In this document: piece by piece, positions 1-11,639 of the stretch
Numbering within the stretch: position 1 is the stretch's first letter
Layout of the letters: each line of letters begins with the position of its first letter
Source: Phymatolithon calcareum
Taxonomy: Eukaryota > Rhodophyta > Florideophyceae > Hapalidiales
Length of the DNA stretch: 64,000 nt
Assembly (NCBI GenBank): GCA_977006965.1
Contig: OZ345378.1
Span: forward strand, 744,001-808,000
Direction: 5' to 3'
The notes under the pieces: generated by a model
Told to the model about the DNA's origin: nothing
The model's database searches: none
Seen by the model: the letters and a program-made list of their open reading frames with translations, nothing else
Translations under genes and position numbers: made by a program

Positions 1-1797
1 TGGGCAAACAGAAGTTTACTTTTGCTGGTTTTTCTCTACATCCGTAGTCCCACATCACCACCAGCGCGCAATGTAAATACTAGTGGAAACCTCCCTGTAG
101 GCTATCCAGGCCAGTGTGAAGTATCTTCCTGTGGTGCTGCGATTGTAGCACATCTATAGTTCTTGAAAAAACATAATCTCACCTGGGACGGTCTGCAAGA
201 GTACTATAGTGCAAAACAAGTGGAATCATCATCATCGCGATGATCGCACTGAAGGCGCGGCACAAAGACTAAGAATAAGCTTTACTTCGAGGTCAAAGTT
301 GTTCATATAATATAATGTGTAAGTCTTCAAGGTAGAGATGCCCATATTTAAATGAGCATCCAAACGTAGCAGTTACGGAATCGGATAACGGTACTTCTTT
401 TCGACTAATCCTTTAGTCAACCATAATTGTCCACCACATGGCAGCGCCGTTTCGTCGCTGAGGGCCTTCTGGCCCATAATGTTCCCAACCACAGGGCTAA
501 TTGATTGTATGGCAAGTGGAAACCACCATACACCGCTACCCCATGCCGCTCTGCCTCACGCCACTGGAGATGATGCTGCGACGCCGCCATCGCGGTTCTG
601 TACTGAATCGTAGGCTTGCCCGCTGTTCTGCCCAACAGCGCTGGTGATCTATACCTCTACACCGCTTTCGCCGAACTACTTCGTTCGCCTGACCACCCCG
701 CTGGCCCGCCCTCGAAATGCGCGTCTTAGTGGCGCATTCTGCCAAATATAATGTCTGACCACGATTGTGGCTGATCTCCAACGTAATACATTCGACTCCG
801 CGTGTTTGCGAGTTGAGATCAATTAGCGCCGTCCCTTCGTCGTAGAGACATTGACGTTTCAGGGTCGCAAGGAGAGTCCACGGCGTTTGTTCATGGTAGA
901 TACAAAACGTTGGAGCAAAGCGTCTGCCGATTATCGGGCTTGATTGTGCTTTACATGTAGCTCTCATTCGACGTTCTTGCTAAGTTAAAAGTAAAGTAAT
1001 AATTTTGACTTCCCCTTCGCACCAGAAATACATTGTATAACGATGAAGAAGTGGAGGAAAGGAATATATTTAGTCAACATATGTTTTTATTTTGCGAAAG
1101 CCGAAGAACGCGAGCTACGTCGGACAAATCAGCAAAATGAGAAAGGTAGTCAGAAAAAAGTCCTGTTGATTCTAGAAGTACGTTTCTGAGGCCACGAAGA
1201 CGTGCGCATTGAAATGAAGGCTTAAATCGCTTCCCAAACCACCAGATTTTGAGCGCGGTTATGGCACAACGGTGCAGAAAAGGGGGGTAAATGCCTCCAC
1301 AAGCGAGGAGAGACATATGAAAAGATGCCTGTGGCAAACTTAAGACACGGAGTGACACAAATTACTCTCGCCACTGCGGTGGGCGGGATATTTTGTGGCG
1401 GCGGGGGGGGGCACTGCAATGCGACTGCGGGAAATAGCACGGCAGCTGGAATCTGCCACACTAAGCGAAGTTGGCGAAGGTATTGTTCCAGCATGCTGGA
1501 CTGAGTATTGCTAGAAGCTATCAATACGAGGTCGGAGTTCAGTTTTACATGTGTCAGACATAGAGGTGTACCTCTGGTTAGGACCGGCCAGGCGCAAGAG
1601 GTCCACACAGCACCGCCATTTGGCGGACACTTAGTTTCACTGGTTCCTTTGCTGATTTGAAAAAATCTAGTCATGCCGTTTGAACATTTTTGCTACCTTC
1701 AGTGCACGAGGAATATCTTCAGAAACTGTTTCTCCGCCGTTTGGCAGCTGGATAGACATGATTAGTGATTTCGATAAAAACAGGAACAACATACTGC
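1..1797 (+). repeat. Composite repeat module R1, copy A (left-truncated by window edge)
   Basis: Aligns by eye over most of its length with copies B (about 2338-4230) and C (about 7031-8880). Position 1 corresponds to about 7219 of copy C. Copy A lacks the stretch equivalent to about 7635-7960. Short open frames on both strands are not conserved as continuous frames between copies, so I do not call genes. One plus-strand stretch near 880-990 (translated as ...GRYKTLEQ...) recurs in copies B and C and may be a remnant of an element protein. No terminal repeats or target duplications were found. Confidence 0.75.
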
Positions 1798-2130
1798 GGC
1801 TCTTTCTTCTCTACAAACGTAGCCCGTGGTATGCTGTACTTCGGTCCGAACACGCTAAGCCAATTGGTGTTCTAGGACTTAATTTTTGCAATATCGGTTC
1901 CTCCATAGACATTAAATCACACGGAGGGTAGGAACAATCGTAGATTTTGTCGAATCTGTAACTTTCGTAGTATTGTTTTCCAACACTCCTCATATTCAAG
2001 CATTGATGAACGGTTTACCTGAAGAGTAACTGCATTCACTTTCTAAAGCTTGGTACGCCGAGGTTGGGATTTCTAACCTCGATTGTGTTGGAAGGCTCAG
2101 GGAAACTAGGAAAGACTGTTCGCCCCTCAG
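1798..2130 (+). repeat. Composite repeat module R3, copy 1
   Basis: Starts at ggctctttcttctctac and matches 4948-5290 over more than 300 bases with scattered substitutions. Shared landmarks include 'cgtagcccgtggtatgctgt', 'tcgtagattttgtcgaatct' and 'ttggaaggctcagggaaact'. It directly follows R1 and directly precedes the leader module, which fixes the module order R1-R3-leader here. Confidence 0.75.
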
Positions 2131-2235
2131 CGATTCCATATTCCATCTTCTGAGTCGACTTGCTTCACTTTACGTCCTATGCATAAAACCATTTATAGAG
2201 TCGAAGATATATTCGATACTGAGTTGCGATGCTTC
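2130..2235 (-). promoter_or_regulatory. Leader module copy 1 (promoter region of the 15-16 kb gene, without its ORF)
   Basis: Matches 16163-16270, the sequence just upstream of the two-exon gene on the minus strand. The minus-strand TATAAA is kept (complement of 2192-2197) with its flanks. The coding part has been replaced by R3, so this is a promoter-like relic. That it ever drove transcription is inference. Confidence 0.55.
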
Positions 2236-2337
2236 AAAAATCTCAACGCGAATTGTCGCTGTACTGGGGCTAGCTCGCTCTTCAGCAGGTTTTGCACGAC
2301 GCTCCGTCTGTCCTGTACCTCGCTCTTCGACACTCGC

Positions 2338-4230
2338 TACGCGGAGTTTGCCTGATGCTCTGTCGTGGGGGTGTAAATAGTACCCTATTCACCACCCCAT
2401 GATTGAGGGTGGCGGTGAAGTTGGGCTGCTCGCGCAATATGGGCAGTGGTGACTCTCGTCCGTGGCCAAAGTAGTTGTCGACCGAGAGCTACGGAATCGG
2501 ATAGCTGTACTTCTTTCCCAGGGCTCTTATTAGTACTTGCATGAGGCGCGGACATCAAGAAGTAATGATTATTAAGGAACTAAACCCTATCCTTCAAACG
2601 CTCTCACTGGCCGAAACCATCCTCATAAATCGGATGAACAATTTAAATATATCGTTTGCATCCACGGAAGAGTATCCAGTGTCAAGATACTGTAATGTGT
2701 AGAAAGAAGTGAAGTTTCCAATACTCGGCTGTAACCAATCATTACAGAAAAATGCTTACCAAGGTACTTTCAAACAGTTTCAACTTTTCGCCTTGGATTA
2801 ACCTAAATTTTATTATATTTTTCGTCTGACCGGTTTAGAAAGCCTTAATTGTCCATCAAATGCCACCGCCGTTTCCTCGTCGAGGGCCTACTGCCCCATA
2901 CTGGTCTCAACCAGAGGTCTGATTGACTGTATGGCACGTGGAAATCACTATACACAGCTGCCCCATGCTTCTCTGTCTCACGCCGCTGGAGATGATGCCG
3001 CGACGCCGCACTCGCCGTGCTGTACTGAATCGTACGCTTGACCGCTGTTCTGCCCCACCGCGCTGGCGATGTATACCTCGACACGGCTTTCGTCGAACTA
3101 CTTCTTCCGCCAGACCGCCGCGCTGCATCCCGCTGGAAATTCATGCCTTAGCGGCGCATTCTGCCAAATGCTACGTCTGACAACGCTTTTGGATGATTTC
3201 CAACGTATTACATTCTACTCCGTCTGTTAACGAGCAGAGAGCAATTAGCACCGTTCCTTCGTCGCAGATATCGTGGCGTTTTCGGATTCGCAAGGACAGA
3301 CCGCGGCGTTTGTAGATGGTAGGTACAAAACGTTGGAGCAAAACGTGTGCCGATTATCGGGCTTTATTGTGCTTTGCATGCAGCTCTCATTCGACGTTCT
3401 TGCTAAGTTAAAAGAAAAGTATCATATTTCGGACTTCCTCTTTGCACCAGAAATACCTTGTGTAACGTTGAAGAAGTGGAGAAAAGGGAAAAAATTAAGT
3501 AAACATATGTTTTTATTTTGCGACAATCGAAGGACGCGAGGTAAGTCGGACAAATCAACAAAATGAGAAAGGCAGTCAGAAAAAAGTCCTGATGATTCAA
3601 GAAGTACGTTGCTGAGGCCGCGAAGGCGCTCGCATTGAAATAAGGACTTACACTCTTCCCAAACCTCCAGATAGTGAGCTCGGTTATGGCACAGCAGGGC
3701 AGACCAGCGGGGAAAAATGCCTCCACAAGCGAGGAGAGAGGAACAAAAAGCTGCCTGCGGGAAACTACAGAGACTGAGCGGCACAAATTATTTTTGGCGC
3801 TGCTGTGGGCGGGATCTTTTCTGCCGGCGGGGGCACCGCAGTGCGACTGCGGGAAATAGCACGTCAGTTGGCATGTCGTACAGTAGGCGGAATTGGTGAA
3901 GGTGTTGCTCCAGCATTATGGACTGAGTATAGCTAGAATCTATAAATACGATGTCGGAGTTCAGATTTACATGTGTCAGACATAAAAGAGGACCTCTGGT
4001 TAGGACTAACCAAGCCCAGGAGGTCCCCACGGCACTGCCATTTGGTGAACAATTAATTTCACTTGTTCCTTTGCTGATTTAAAAAATTTGGTCTTGCCAT
4101 GTGATCTTTTTTGCTAGCTTCAGTGCACGAGAGATATCTTCAGAAACGCTTTCACCGCCGTTTGGCAGCCGGACAGACATGATTGGTGATTTCGATAAAA
4201 GCAGGAACAACAGACTTATATCAGTCTGTC
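2338..4230 (+). repeat. Composite repeat module R1, copy B
   Basis: Second copy of R1. It begins with a segment matching 7085-7215 (gcggagtttgcct...), then jumps to the equivalent of 7608, so about 390 bp present in copy C are missing. It continues through the GRYKTLEQ-type stretch (3273-3566 is the longest plus-strand frame, 97 codons) to the end shared with copy A (cagtgcacgaG...ccgtttggcagc). A similar 3' end recurs at 18270-18530, so further truncated copies exist. No family was recognised. Confidence 0.75.
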
Positions 4231-4319
4231 GTTCAGTTTCTTAGATGCAGTTTCGTAAAAATGCCATCAACCTGCAGAATTATTGAAAGTGTACTGCTTC
4301 TTAATCACCCGACTTCGGA

Positions 4320-4945
4320 AACAACCATATAGTTTTCAGATTTTTAAATCGTATTCAGTGATGGTTGAGTTCAGGTAGATATTCGGTCTGACCTTACGGT
4401 GGATGGGAGTGGAAACGAGAATGAGTGATATGAGCGAAAATAGTCAGAGATGTTCCATGCTGACAATTCTATGATACAGTAGTTACGGAATTCGAAAAAA
4501 GCATGTTACGGTACCTCCTGCCACTGCTCTAAAGAATATTGGCAGGACACGAAGCAATCCTGTCCAAGGGATTCAGGAAACGGGGTGCACTTAGTGATGG
4601 GCAGAGGCATAGAGAACGTAGGCTGAGCGAGCGGTGGTAAAAAAGAAGCTGGAACTGTCGGTGACTCGGTGATGGAAGCGGTGGTACTGGTCCTTTTACT
4701 GTGCGAGTGAATAGTTGTGATTAATGTTGGTAGATCAGAAAGTAATCAGTGATGGTTGAGTTCAAGTGAAAATTCAGAGTGAGATTAGGGAGGGTTCGAG
4801 CGGAAACGAGAATGGATGATGTGAGCGAAAAGAGTCAGAGATGGTGCATGCTGACAATTCTATGACATAGTAGTTACAAAATTCGAACAGAGCATGTAGC
4901 GTTACCTCCTGCCACTGCTCTAAAGAACATTGGGAGGTAATACAT
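4320..4945 (+). repeat. Composite repeat module R2, two direct copies
   Basis: Two copies about 400 bp apart (around 4340-4560 and 4745-4945). Each contains 'tcagtgatggttgagttca', 'gcggaaacgagaatg'-like sequence and 'cctcctgccactgctctaaa' followed by a 'gaacattgg..gg' core. The same pair recurs at 16510-17290 and 19135-19600. It is non-coding as far as I can see. Confidence 0.7.
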
Positions 4946-4947
4946 AA

Positions 4948-5335
4948 GGCTCTTTCTTCTCTACGAACGTAGCCCGTGGTATGCTGTACGTCGGTCGCAA
5001 CACGCCAAGCCAATTGATGTTCTAGTACTTAATTTTTTGCAATATTTGTTCCACCTTAGATCAAAGGGAGGGCAGGGAAATCGTAGATTTTGTCGAATCT
5101 GTAACTTTCGTAGTATTACTTTCCTACAGTTTACATATTTAAGCATTGATGAAGGGATCACCCGAAGACTAATTGCGTTCACTTTTCAAACGATTTTTAC
5201 GCACGGGTTGGGACTTCCAGTCCCGATTTTGTTGGAAGGCTCAGGGAAACTGAAAAAGACTGTCCATTCCTCAGCGATAGCACTGCGCATGGCGAATCGA
5301 ATGTCCAGTCTGAGTCATTCGTCTTTCTCGCGTCA
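4948..5335 (+). repeat. Composite repeat module R3, copy 2
   Basis: Matches 1798-2130 but directly follows R2 rather than R1. This shows that R1, R2 and R3 are parts of one larger unit from which copies have lost different segments. The longest plus frame (5037-5339) is not preserved in copy 1, so it is probably not coding. Confidence 0.7.
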
Positions 5336-6155
5336 TTGACCTTCAAAGTTGTTGTTCCCATATGAATCTCTCTGAAAAATTAACCATTGAGATCTTGAGA
5401 CGTCATCACCAAAGCAACTGCTTGCTTCTCAACCGCACCCAATTTTAGAGATAATTAATCTCTTCAATCAGCTAGCATCCATCTCGATCTGCGTCGAAAA
5501 CAGCACTACCGCCGTCACCAAAATAAGGGACGGGATGATGACGGGTTCTTCACGGAAGTACGTGTTCTTATTGCACATGCATAAAGCCTGCTGGACGGGA
5601 CACCATGTACAGACACGAATTGCCTTCCTGAATCAAGACCTGAATCAGACCAGAAAATGGACTTATTCTAGCTGAAAATACAATTGGCTCATATGTCAAT
5701 ACCCAATTACACGGCACTCTGAGCCTGAATAGTCTATCATCAATATCAATACTAGTACCACGCAATCTCATGTTCGAACACGCCTGACCTCTCCCACTTT
5801 CACTATCCATTTTCAAATTTCGACCTCTCCGGTTTGCTTCCCAACTCCGTTGCTCTTGCCGAGATACCAAAATTGTGTGCATGGTCAATTAAAACAGCAT
5901 TTCATCTATGCGTTATCAACCAGCGAGTCAGCAGTACCGGTATTATTTCCTCGTCCCCCGCCCGCGAGCGTCTCCGCAGGCTTGACGAGTTGGCACTGGA
6001 ATTTCGATATTATTTCGCACTGAGCATTATGTATCAGTGGACAGACCTGCAGGATTTCTAGTGCTCCGCGTGAAAACCGACCGAACGGGGGTCGCGAATC
6101 AAGGTACATGGTGAACGAGTTGCGTGCCGCACATTAAAGTCCAAATGGCAGTCCC
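5336..6155. other. No recognised feature
   Basis: Between R3 and the pseudouridine synthase relic I see only short open frames on both strands (longest: minus, 5568-5888, 106 codons). None has recognisable motifs. There are no tandem repeats or TIRs. Confidence 0.5.
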
Positions 6156-6737
6156 ATGGAGGTAGTGCACCGACTTGACAGATGTACAAGCGGCGTGATG
6201 CTCGTTCCACTGCATACATCTGAGAATGCGGCACGACTGCAACCCGCATTGCAACGTGATGATAACAACAATAATTACTCGGCGTTAACGACAGGGTCGT
6301 AATTGCTCGTAACCTGGACAAATGATCATCCTCTCAAAGATATTACAGTCTACAAACATGTTCAACATTCAGCGCGCATCGAATTTGAACAGCTACTATG
6401 GCTTCCGGATGCTGACATTTCTGTTCTTGGTGCATTGTTTCGGAGCGGGAGAAGGCAACAAATCTGTTCACATCTGAGTAACAGCCGGTTCCCAATCCTT
6501 GGAGACAGTAATTATGCGCAAAGAAAACTAAATAGATTCGTCCGTGAGAAATAGGGCATGACGCGTTGCTACCTTCATGCAAGAAGACTAACGTTTAGTG
6601 ACCCGTTTGCGGAAAAGCGAGTCACAATTGAAGCTCCGGTCTCACTAATCCCATCGCCAGTGCACCCAAACCCTAAATGTTTTTCAATAAAGTTTTCATT
6701 GTTTGTCTCTGCTACAACTCACAGAGGTCCATAATCT
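6156..6737 (+). pseudogene. RluA/TruC-type pseudouridine synthase, decayed fragment
   Basis: RluA-family enzymes isomerise uridine to pseudouridine in rRNA or tRNA. One reading frame runs through two in-frame stops (TAA 6300-6302, TAG 6552-6554). It contains HRLDRCTSGV, the family's catalytic HRLD-x-x-TSG signature whose Asp is the nucleophile, at about 6168-6197. Further on come GRRQQICSHLSN and FPILGDSNY (family consensus R-x-H-Q-I-R-x-H...P-I-x-G-D-x-x-Y), then a C-terminal CYLHARRLTF stretch. The His of the RxHQIR motif reads as Gln and the Arg as Cys. The N-terminal S4-like or leader part is missing. It sits between two composite repeat copies and is probably a host gene broken up by them. 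Confidence 0.75.
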
Positions 6738-6804
6738 TATCGTGCACCGTGGGATCGTGCCCTCGTAATCTACTCAGCACGGCGCGGAGGTTCAGCTATG
6801 AAAT

Positions 6805-7030
6805 GCTCAATGGTGCGCCATGACACTCCGGCACGGGGATATTTTTCTTGTCTGGCCCAGATATTAGGGATACCTTTTCAGAGAGGTTTGCGGATTTTGT
6901 CGATGTCAATCGCACATTCCCTCTTGTGGGTCGACTTGCTTCACATTAGGTCCAATGCATAAAAGCATTTATAGAGTCGAAGATCTATTCGGTACTGAGT
7001 TGCGAGGCTTCAAATATCTCAACGCGAAGT
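6805..7030 (-). repeat. Leader module copy 2: 5' end and promoter of the 15-16 kb gene
   Basis: Aligns with 16040-16270. On the minus strand it holds the TATAAA (complement of 6968-6973) and a degraded version of the first roughly 50 codons of the two-exon gene, including the DIDKIRKPL-like and GPDKKN-like stretches in shifted frames. The rest of that gene is absent. R1 copy C follows directly. Confidence 0.7.
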
Positions 7031-8880
7031 GTCGTGGCAGTTTTTGCACGGCGCTCCGCCTGTCTTGTCGCTCGCTCTTCGACACATGCCACGCGGAGTT
7101 TGCCTAATGCTCTGTCGCGGGGGTGTGAATGGTTCCATATTCACCACCATATGATTGACGCTGCTGGTGAAGTTGGGTTGCTCGCGCAATGTGGGTTATG
7201 GTCACTCTCGTCAAAATAGTTGGGCAAGCAGTAGTTTACTTTTTGTTGATTTTTGTCTACATCCGCAGTCCCAAATGCTCACCAGCGCGCAATGTAAATA
7301 CTACTAGAAGCTTCCCTGTAGGCTATCTAGGCCAGTGTGAAATATATTCGGGTGGTGCTGCGATTGCAGCACATCAATAGTTCTGGAATAAACATAGTCT
7401 CACCTGGGACGGTCCGCAAGAGTACTATAAAAATGTAGTGCCAAACAAGTGGAATCATCATCGCGATGATCGCACTGATGGCACGGTACAAAGACTAAGA
7501 ATACGCTTTACTTCCTGGTCTAACCTTTGTTACAAAGTTGTTTATATAACACAATGTGTAAGGCTTCATGGTAGAGATGCCCATAAATGTGCATCCAAAT
7601 GTAGCAGTTACGGAATCGGATAACGGTACTTCTTGTCCAGTACTCTTAATAGTACTGGGAGGAGGCGCGGATATCAAGAAGTAATGATTATTAAGGACCT
7701 ACACCCTATCTTTCAAGCGCTCCCACTGGCTAAAACAATGCTCATAAACTGGATGGAAAATCTAATTTTGTCGTTCGCACCTACGGGACCGTATCCAGTT
7801 TCAAGAAAATGTGTAGACAGAAGTGAAATATTGTTAACTATGACGTTCCAATGCTCTACTGTAATCAATCATTACAGAAAAATGCTTACCAGTTTTCTTT
7901 CAAACAGTTTCAACTTTTCGACTTGGATCAACCTGAATTTTACTATATTTTTCGTCTGGTCTTCTAGTGAACCATAATAATTATGGTCCACGAAATGGCA
8001 GCGCTGTGTCGTCGCCGAGGGCCTACTGGCCTATAATAGTCAAAACTACAGGTCTGATTGACGTTATGGCAAGTGGAAACCGCAATACGCCGCTGCCTCA
8101 TGCCGCTCTGTCTCACGTGGCTGGAGATGATGCCGCGACGCTGCCCTCGCAGTACTGTACTGAATCGTACGCTTGCCCGCTGTTCTGCCCAGCTTCGCTG
8201 GCGATACCGCTTTCGCAGAATTTCTTCGTCCGCCTGACCGCCGCGCTGTGCCCCGCTGGAAATGCGTGCCTTAGCGGCGCATTTTGCCACATGCTACGTC
8301 TGACAACGCTTGTGGCTGATATCCAGCGTAATACATTCGAGTCTGCGTGTTGGCGAGCTGAGAGCAATTAGCGCCATCCCTTCGTCCTAGAAATCTTGAC
8401 GTTTCCGGAGTTGCAAGGACAGACCGCAACGTTTATGGATGGTAGGTACAAAACGTTGAAGCAAACCGTCTGCCGATTATCGGCCTTTATTGTGCTTTGC
8501 ATGCAGCTCTCATTCGACGATCTTGCTGAGTTAGCAGTACAGCGTAATAGTTTCGACTTGCACTTCGCACCATAAATACCTTGTGTAACGTTGAAGAAGT
8601 GGAGGAAAGGGAAAAGATTTAGTCAACATAAGTTTTTATTTTGCGAATGTCTAAGAACGCGAGATCAGTCGAAGAAATCAGCAAAATGAGAAAGGCAGTC
8701 AGAAAAAAGTCCTGTTGATTCTAGAATCACGTCGCTGAGGCCACGAAGGCGCGTGCATTAAAACGAGGGCTTAAATCGCTTCGCAAACCACCGGATAGTG
8801 AGCACGGCTATGGCACAATGTTGCGGACCCGGGGGAGCAAACGCCTCCACAAGCGAGGAGAGAGACAAAAAAGCTACCTT
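7031..8880 (+). repeat. Composite repeat module R1, copy C (fullest copy)
   Basis: Longest continuous R1 copy; it contains both segments that copies A and B each lack. Frames of up to 134 codons exist on both strands (7967-8371 plus, 7964-8290 minus) but they are not kept open in the other copies. It ends near 8880 where the Hog pseudogene begins. R1 has no recognisable transposase, RT or integrase motif. Confidence 0.75.
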
Positions 8881-9416
8881 CCAGGAAACGAGCGCGATAT
8901 CTCGGCAAAAGTGACACCAAAGAAAGAGTGAGCATGTGCCGCAAATGGGTTCACTGCTGTGGCGTAAGACGATGCTAGAACGGCTGATAATCCCCTTCCA
9001 CTGCTCACGAGAATAGTGCCCTTCTTTGTATGCGAGTTGTAGAAACCGCACATGCGCTCGCGACGAATGCTGCGAATCGCTTCCAGAACCATTGCGACAT
9101 TCTTCGTCACCCATATGACATCGCCCACTCTAAAAAAACCGGCAGCGAGGTGACTTTCGGGAACTTTTAGAAAGTGCGTTCTCGAGGTGGAAGCGGTTCT
9201 TGGCAATATGGTTATGGACACCATATCGGACACGATTGCGTTACTTGCGTGCGTGAAGAGAATGACAGTGCTGAACACTGCCTGTGAAACTTCCACATCC
9301 TCCACTTGCTGTAGATTACACATTTGCACCTTTCGACCGTTCCGCAGAGTCACCAATCCATGAGAGGGGAAGTACCCCTTTTCACGCGTCGGCGGCAGCG
9401 GGCGGTCACGGGCCTA
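8874..9416 (-). pseudogene. Hedgehog-type Hint (Hog) autoprocessing domain, catalytic Cys replaced
   Basis: Hint domains of Hog proteins cleave themselves through an N-terminal Cys. On the minus strand the frame reads GYFPSHGLVTLRNGRKV at the domain start, then a STSRTHFLKV stretch equivalent to the family's T/S-x-x-H region, then FRVGDVIWVTKN, GFYNSHTKKGTILV and LASSYATAVNPFAAHA. These are the order and spacing of Hog domains (G-x-Y...T-x-x-G-T-I-x-V...A-S-x-Y). The residue that should be the catalytic Cys (CFPxHG) is Tyr (codon complement of 9372-9374). The frame is open for about 180 codons, but the upstream part of the protein is frameshifted. Hog proteins without Hedgehog N-domains are known from red algae and other protists. 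Confidence 0.75.
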
Positions 9417-10433
9417 TTGACAAATGTAGAAGCGAATGAGGGCTGTGCTGACGCTTCGAGCAATTCTTCAAGTGAAGGTTCTGGGCTTAGGAGAAGGCCG
9501 AGAGATGAAATTCGAAACTTGGAGGGAACATATGCAGACGAATATGGTGCTCCGAGTTGCGCTCAAGAATAAAGTAATCGAATTACGATCTTTCACGAAG
9601 TCGCCCTTCGTGGCTAGTCCCCACTTTTTCAGCATCATTTATAGGAAGCACGAATGGGAAGCGTTCATCGATTTGTCCGTGAATCCGTTGCAAAAGAAGA
9701 ACGAAGACGGTTTCTTTGCAAATATCAGATTGACCGGATCAGCACCGTCAAACCAGAACACGCAGACATGTTGAGACGTGCTACGAATAAGGACGACTTG
9801 AAGCGCATTTCATGCAGACGGCGTTCAAATGCAGGGAATTGTGCCATGAATCGTCGCAGGGCGGGATCCTTGTATGCATGGGATGGTGTGTTAACCAAAA
9901 GGAATTTCACAACTCGTTTGGTCAAAACTCGGGAGGCGATATCAATGTCAGATTGTTGCATGTCAGACTCAGCCTCCTGGAATCGGTACATGTGCATTGA
10001 AGCACATGCGCTACTGTCGACATGAACTGGAAGTAGTGCTCCTTTGCCGTATGGACCAGGCATCATTGAGTTTGATGCTGTTTATCCTGGGACGGATCGC
10101 AGAGGTTTTGCAGTGTGAATCAGTGAGAACATACTCAGCGGAAGAGAATCGGAGCGGCACAAGTTCGATTTCAGTTATCATTGGCACTGCTTCACGAAGC
10201 AACTGTTGCATGTCAAGCTTAATCTCCACCGGTAATAGGGCACCGCCAATAAATGGGCACATAACACCTTTGCCGGGCAACGATGTTGAAGGCTGTTGAA
10301 CTCGGTCCAAGTGCATGTAGAAGCCCTTGCTGAGGGTTGAAAGTAGTGTTGCAACGTGCTTATTGATCTTGGCGCCATTTCTCGAATACCATGGGTGCAA
10401 ATATGTGACGCGATTTTCGACGCCCTCGAACAC
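9417..10433 (-). pseudogene. Coding-like sequence upstream of the Hog domain, probably its N-terminal region
   Basis: Several minus-strand frames read like protein and point into the Hog domain. They include a Pro/Ser/Glu linker (SPEPSLEELLEASAQPS), a WFDGADPVNLIFAKKP stretch, and further upstream KDPALRRFMAQFPAFERRL (9725-10066) and a 140-codon frame (10011-10433). The pieces lie in different frames, so the gene is decayed or has introns I cannot place. I do not recognise the N-terminal domain. Membership in one gene with the Hog domain is inference from orientation and adjacency. Confidence 0.4.
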
Positions 10434-10504
10434 GTCGTAGATGAACTCTTTCGGCTGACCGATTGTCGGTCAATGTTTACAACAACTTTGGAATCACGTA
10501 GTCT

Positions 10505-11042
10505 TTGACAAACGAAAAGTTGACGCACGAGAAGGGGAGGTCGGTGTCGTTGGCGCACTGTATCAGCGTGTGTGGAACTGACGAATTCAGAGTTTCGACC
10601 TTCGAGCGGGATTGTGGTGTTTGGAAAGCTTTGAAAAAAGAAAATCGTTCTTGTCGAACATGGGATTTGTTGCGCAGTCAAATGCTTGTCCTTTCAATAC
10701 CTTGGGCTGCGGGGCACGTACCGGTGGGATCAATCTGTCCACTGGGCGCAATGCGGAGAAGGTATGCAACGTTTCCTTCTCTGATCGCGGGGTTGTGTGG
10801 CGAAATGCAAAGCTATTCCGAGAAGGATATTCTCCTCGAGCGCGATTTTATCCTGGCTCAGGTGAAAAACCTTAATCATCCACAGCTCAACGCCGCCCAC
10901 TTCACACGCGAGCTGGTGGACAAACGGCCCGGTTCTCGCAAGTTGACAGGTGCGGTTAGCAGGAAAAGTGCATCTGCAGCCTCACCAGCAGTTCAGTTCC
11001 CCAGATCATCTGGGCATTGCTGTCCCCAGCATAGACTGGACG
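10505..11042 (+). other. Coding-like sequence 5' of the bromodomain fragment
   Basis: A 193-codon plus-strand frame (10505-11086) contains a stretch that reads like real protein near 10800-10930 (ILLERDFILAQVKNLNHPQ). It then drops out of frame with the bromodomain that follows. It could be the N-terminal part of the same chromatin protein. No domain was recognised. Confidence 0.3.
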
Positions 11043-11620
11043 AGAGTGGGCAGGCGCGTATGCTGAAAAGGCTGAGAAAGCTTTAGATAAAATTTCGAAA
11101 CAGAAGAATGCATATCCATATCGAGAACCAGTCGAACCCGTTGCGCATGGCTGCCCAAACTATTTCAATCGCATCGCCAATCCCATGGACTTTGGAACAA
11201 TTAAGGCCAACATTGAACGCGGGATGATTACAAAACTGCAGTTGATCTCGCAATTGATGTCCGACTTGTCGCTGTCAACTGTCATGAATACAATGACCCC
11301 TCACAACTTTGCGAATTGGAGAAGTTTGAAAACATCATGTGTGACGTTGAAGAAGTCAAGCGTGCAAGCATGGAAATACGTCTCAACGGCACCGGTGCTA
11401 AAAAGTGTCGGGCCAGCGAGTCGGTGGGTGGTTCATCCAAAAGCAGTGCCAAAAACGGTTCTAGTGTTTCACGCGAAATTAGTACCAGCAACGACATGGC
11501 GGCACCACCACTAGAAGTCGAGGAGAAGTCGTGCGCAAGAACTACTGCTGAGCAATGCCCTAAAAGGGCACAAGCGGGCAGCAAGTACTGTTCACATGAA
11601 TGTGGTCCGTAATATGGTGC
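11043..11620 (+). pseudogene. Bromodomain protein fragment with CFP1-like cysteine motif
   Basis: Bromodomains bind acetyl-lysine. The frame shows KNAYPYREPVEPVAHGCPNY then NPMDFGTI, the ZA-loop signature (family: P-x-D...G...P-x-Y...PMDLGTI), and NIERGM. After a one-base shift near 11227-11234 it continues with DVRLVAVNCHEYND, whose Asn is the acetyl-lysine contact (N-x-x-x-Y-N), and LCELEKFE of the last helix. Downstream, a Ser-rich linker leads to GSKYCSHECG, a motif known from the C-terminal region of CFP1/Spp1, a SET1/COMPASS subunit. The frame stops at 11610-11612. The frameshift makes this a pseudogene or a gene with an unseen intron. Confidence 0.65.
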
Positions 11621-11639
11621 GGCAAAGAACTTGCTTGGA

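Noticed and set aside
1-8900. Many 60-150 codon frames within R1 copies as genes
   Set aside because: They are not kept open between copies and occur on both strands at the same place.
9950-10350. Possible tandem duplication (gttgcatgtca... near 9955 and 10205)
   Set aside because: Similarity fades after about a dozen bases; not a real duplication.
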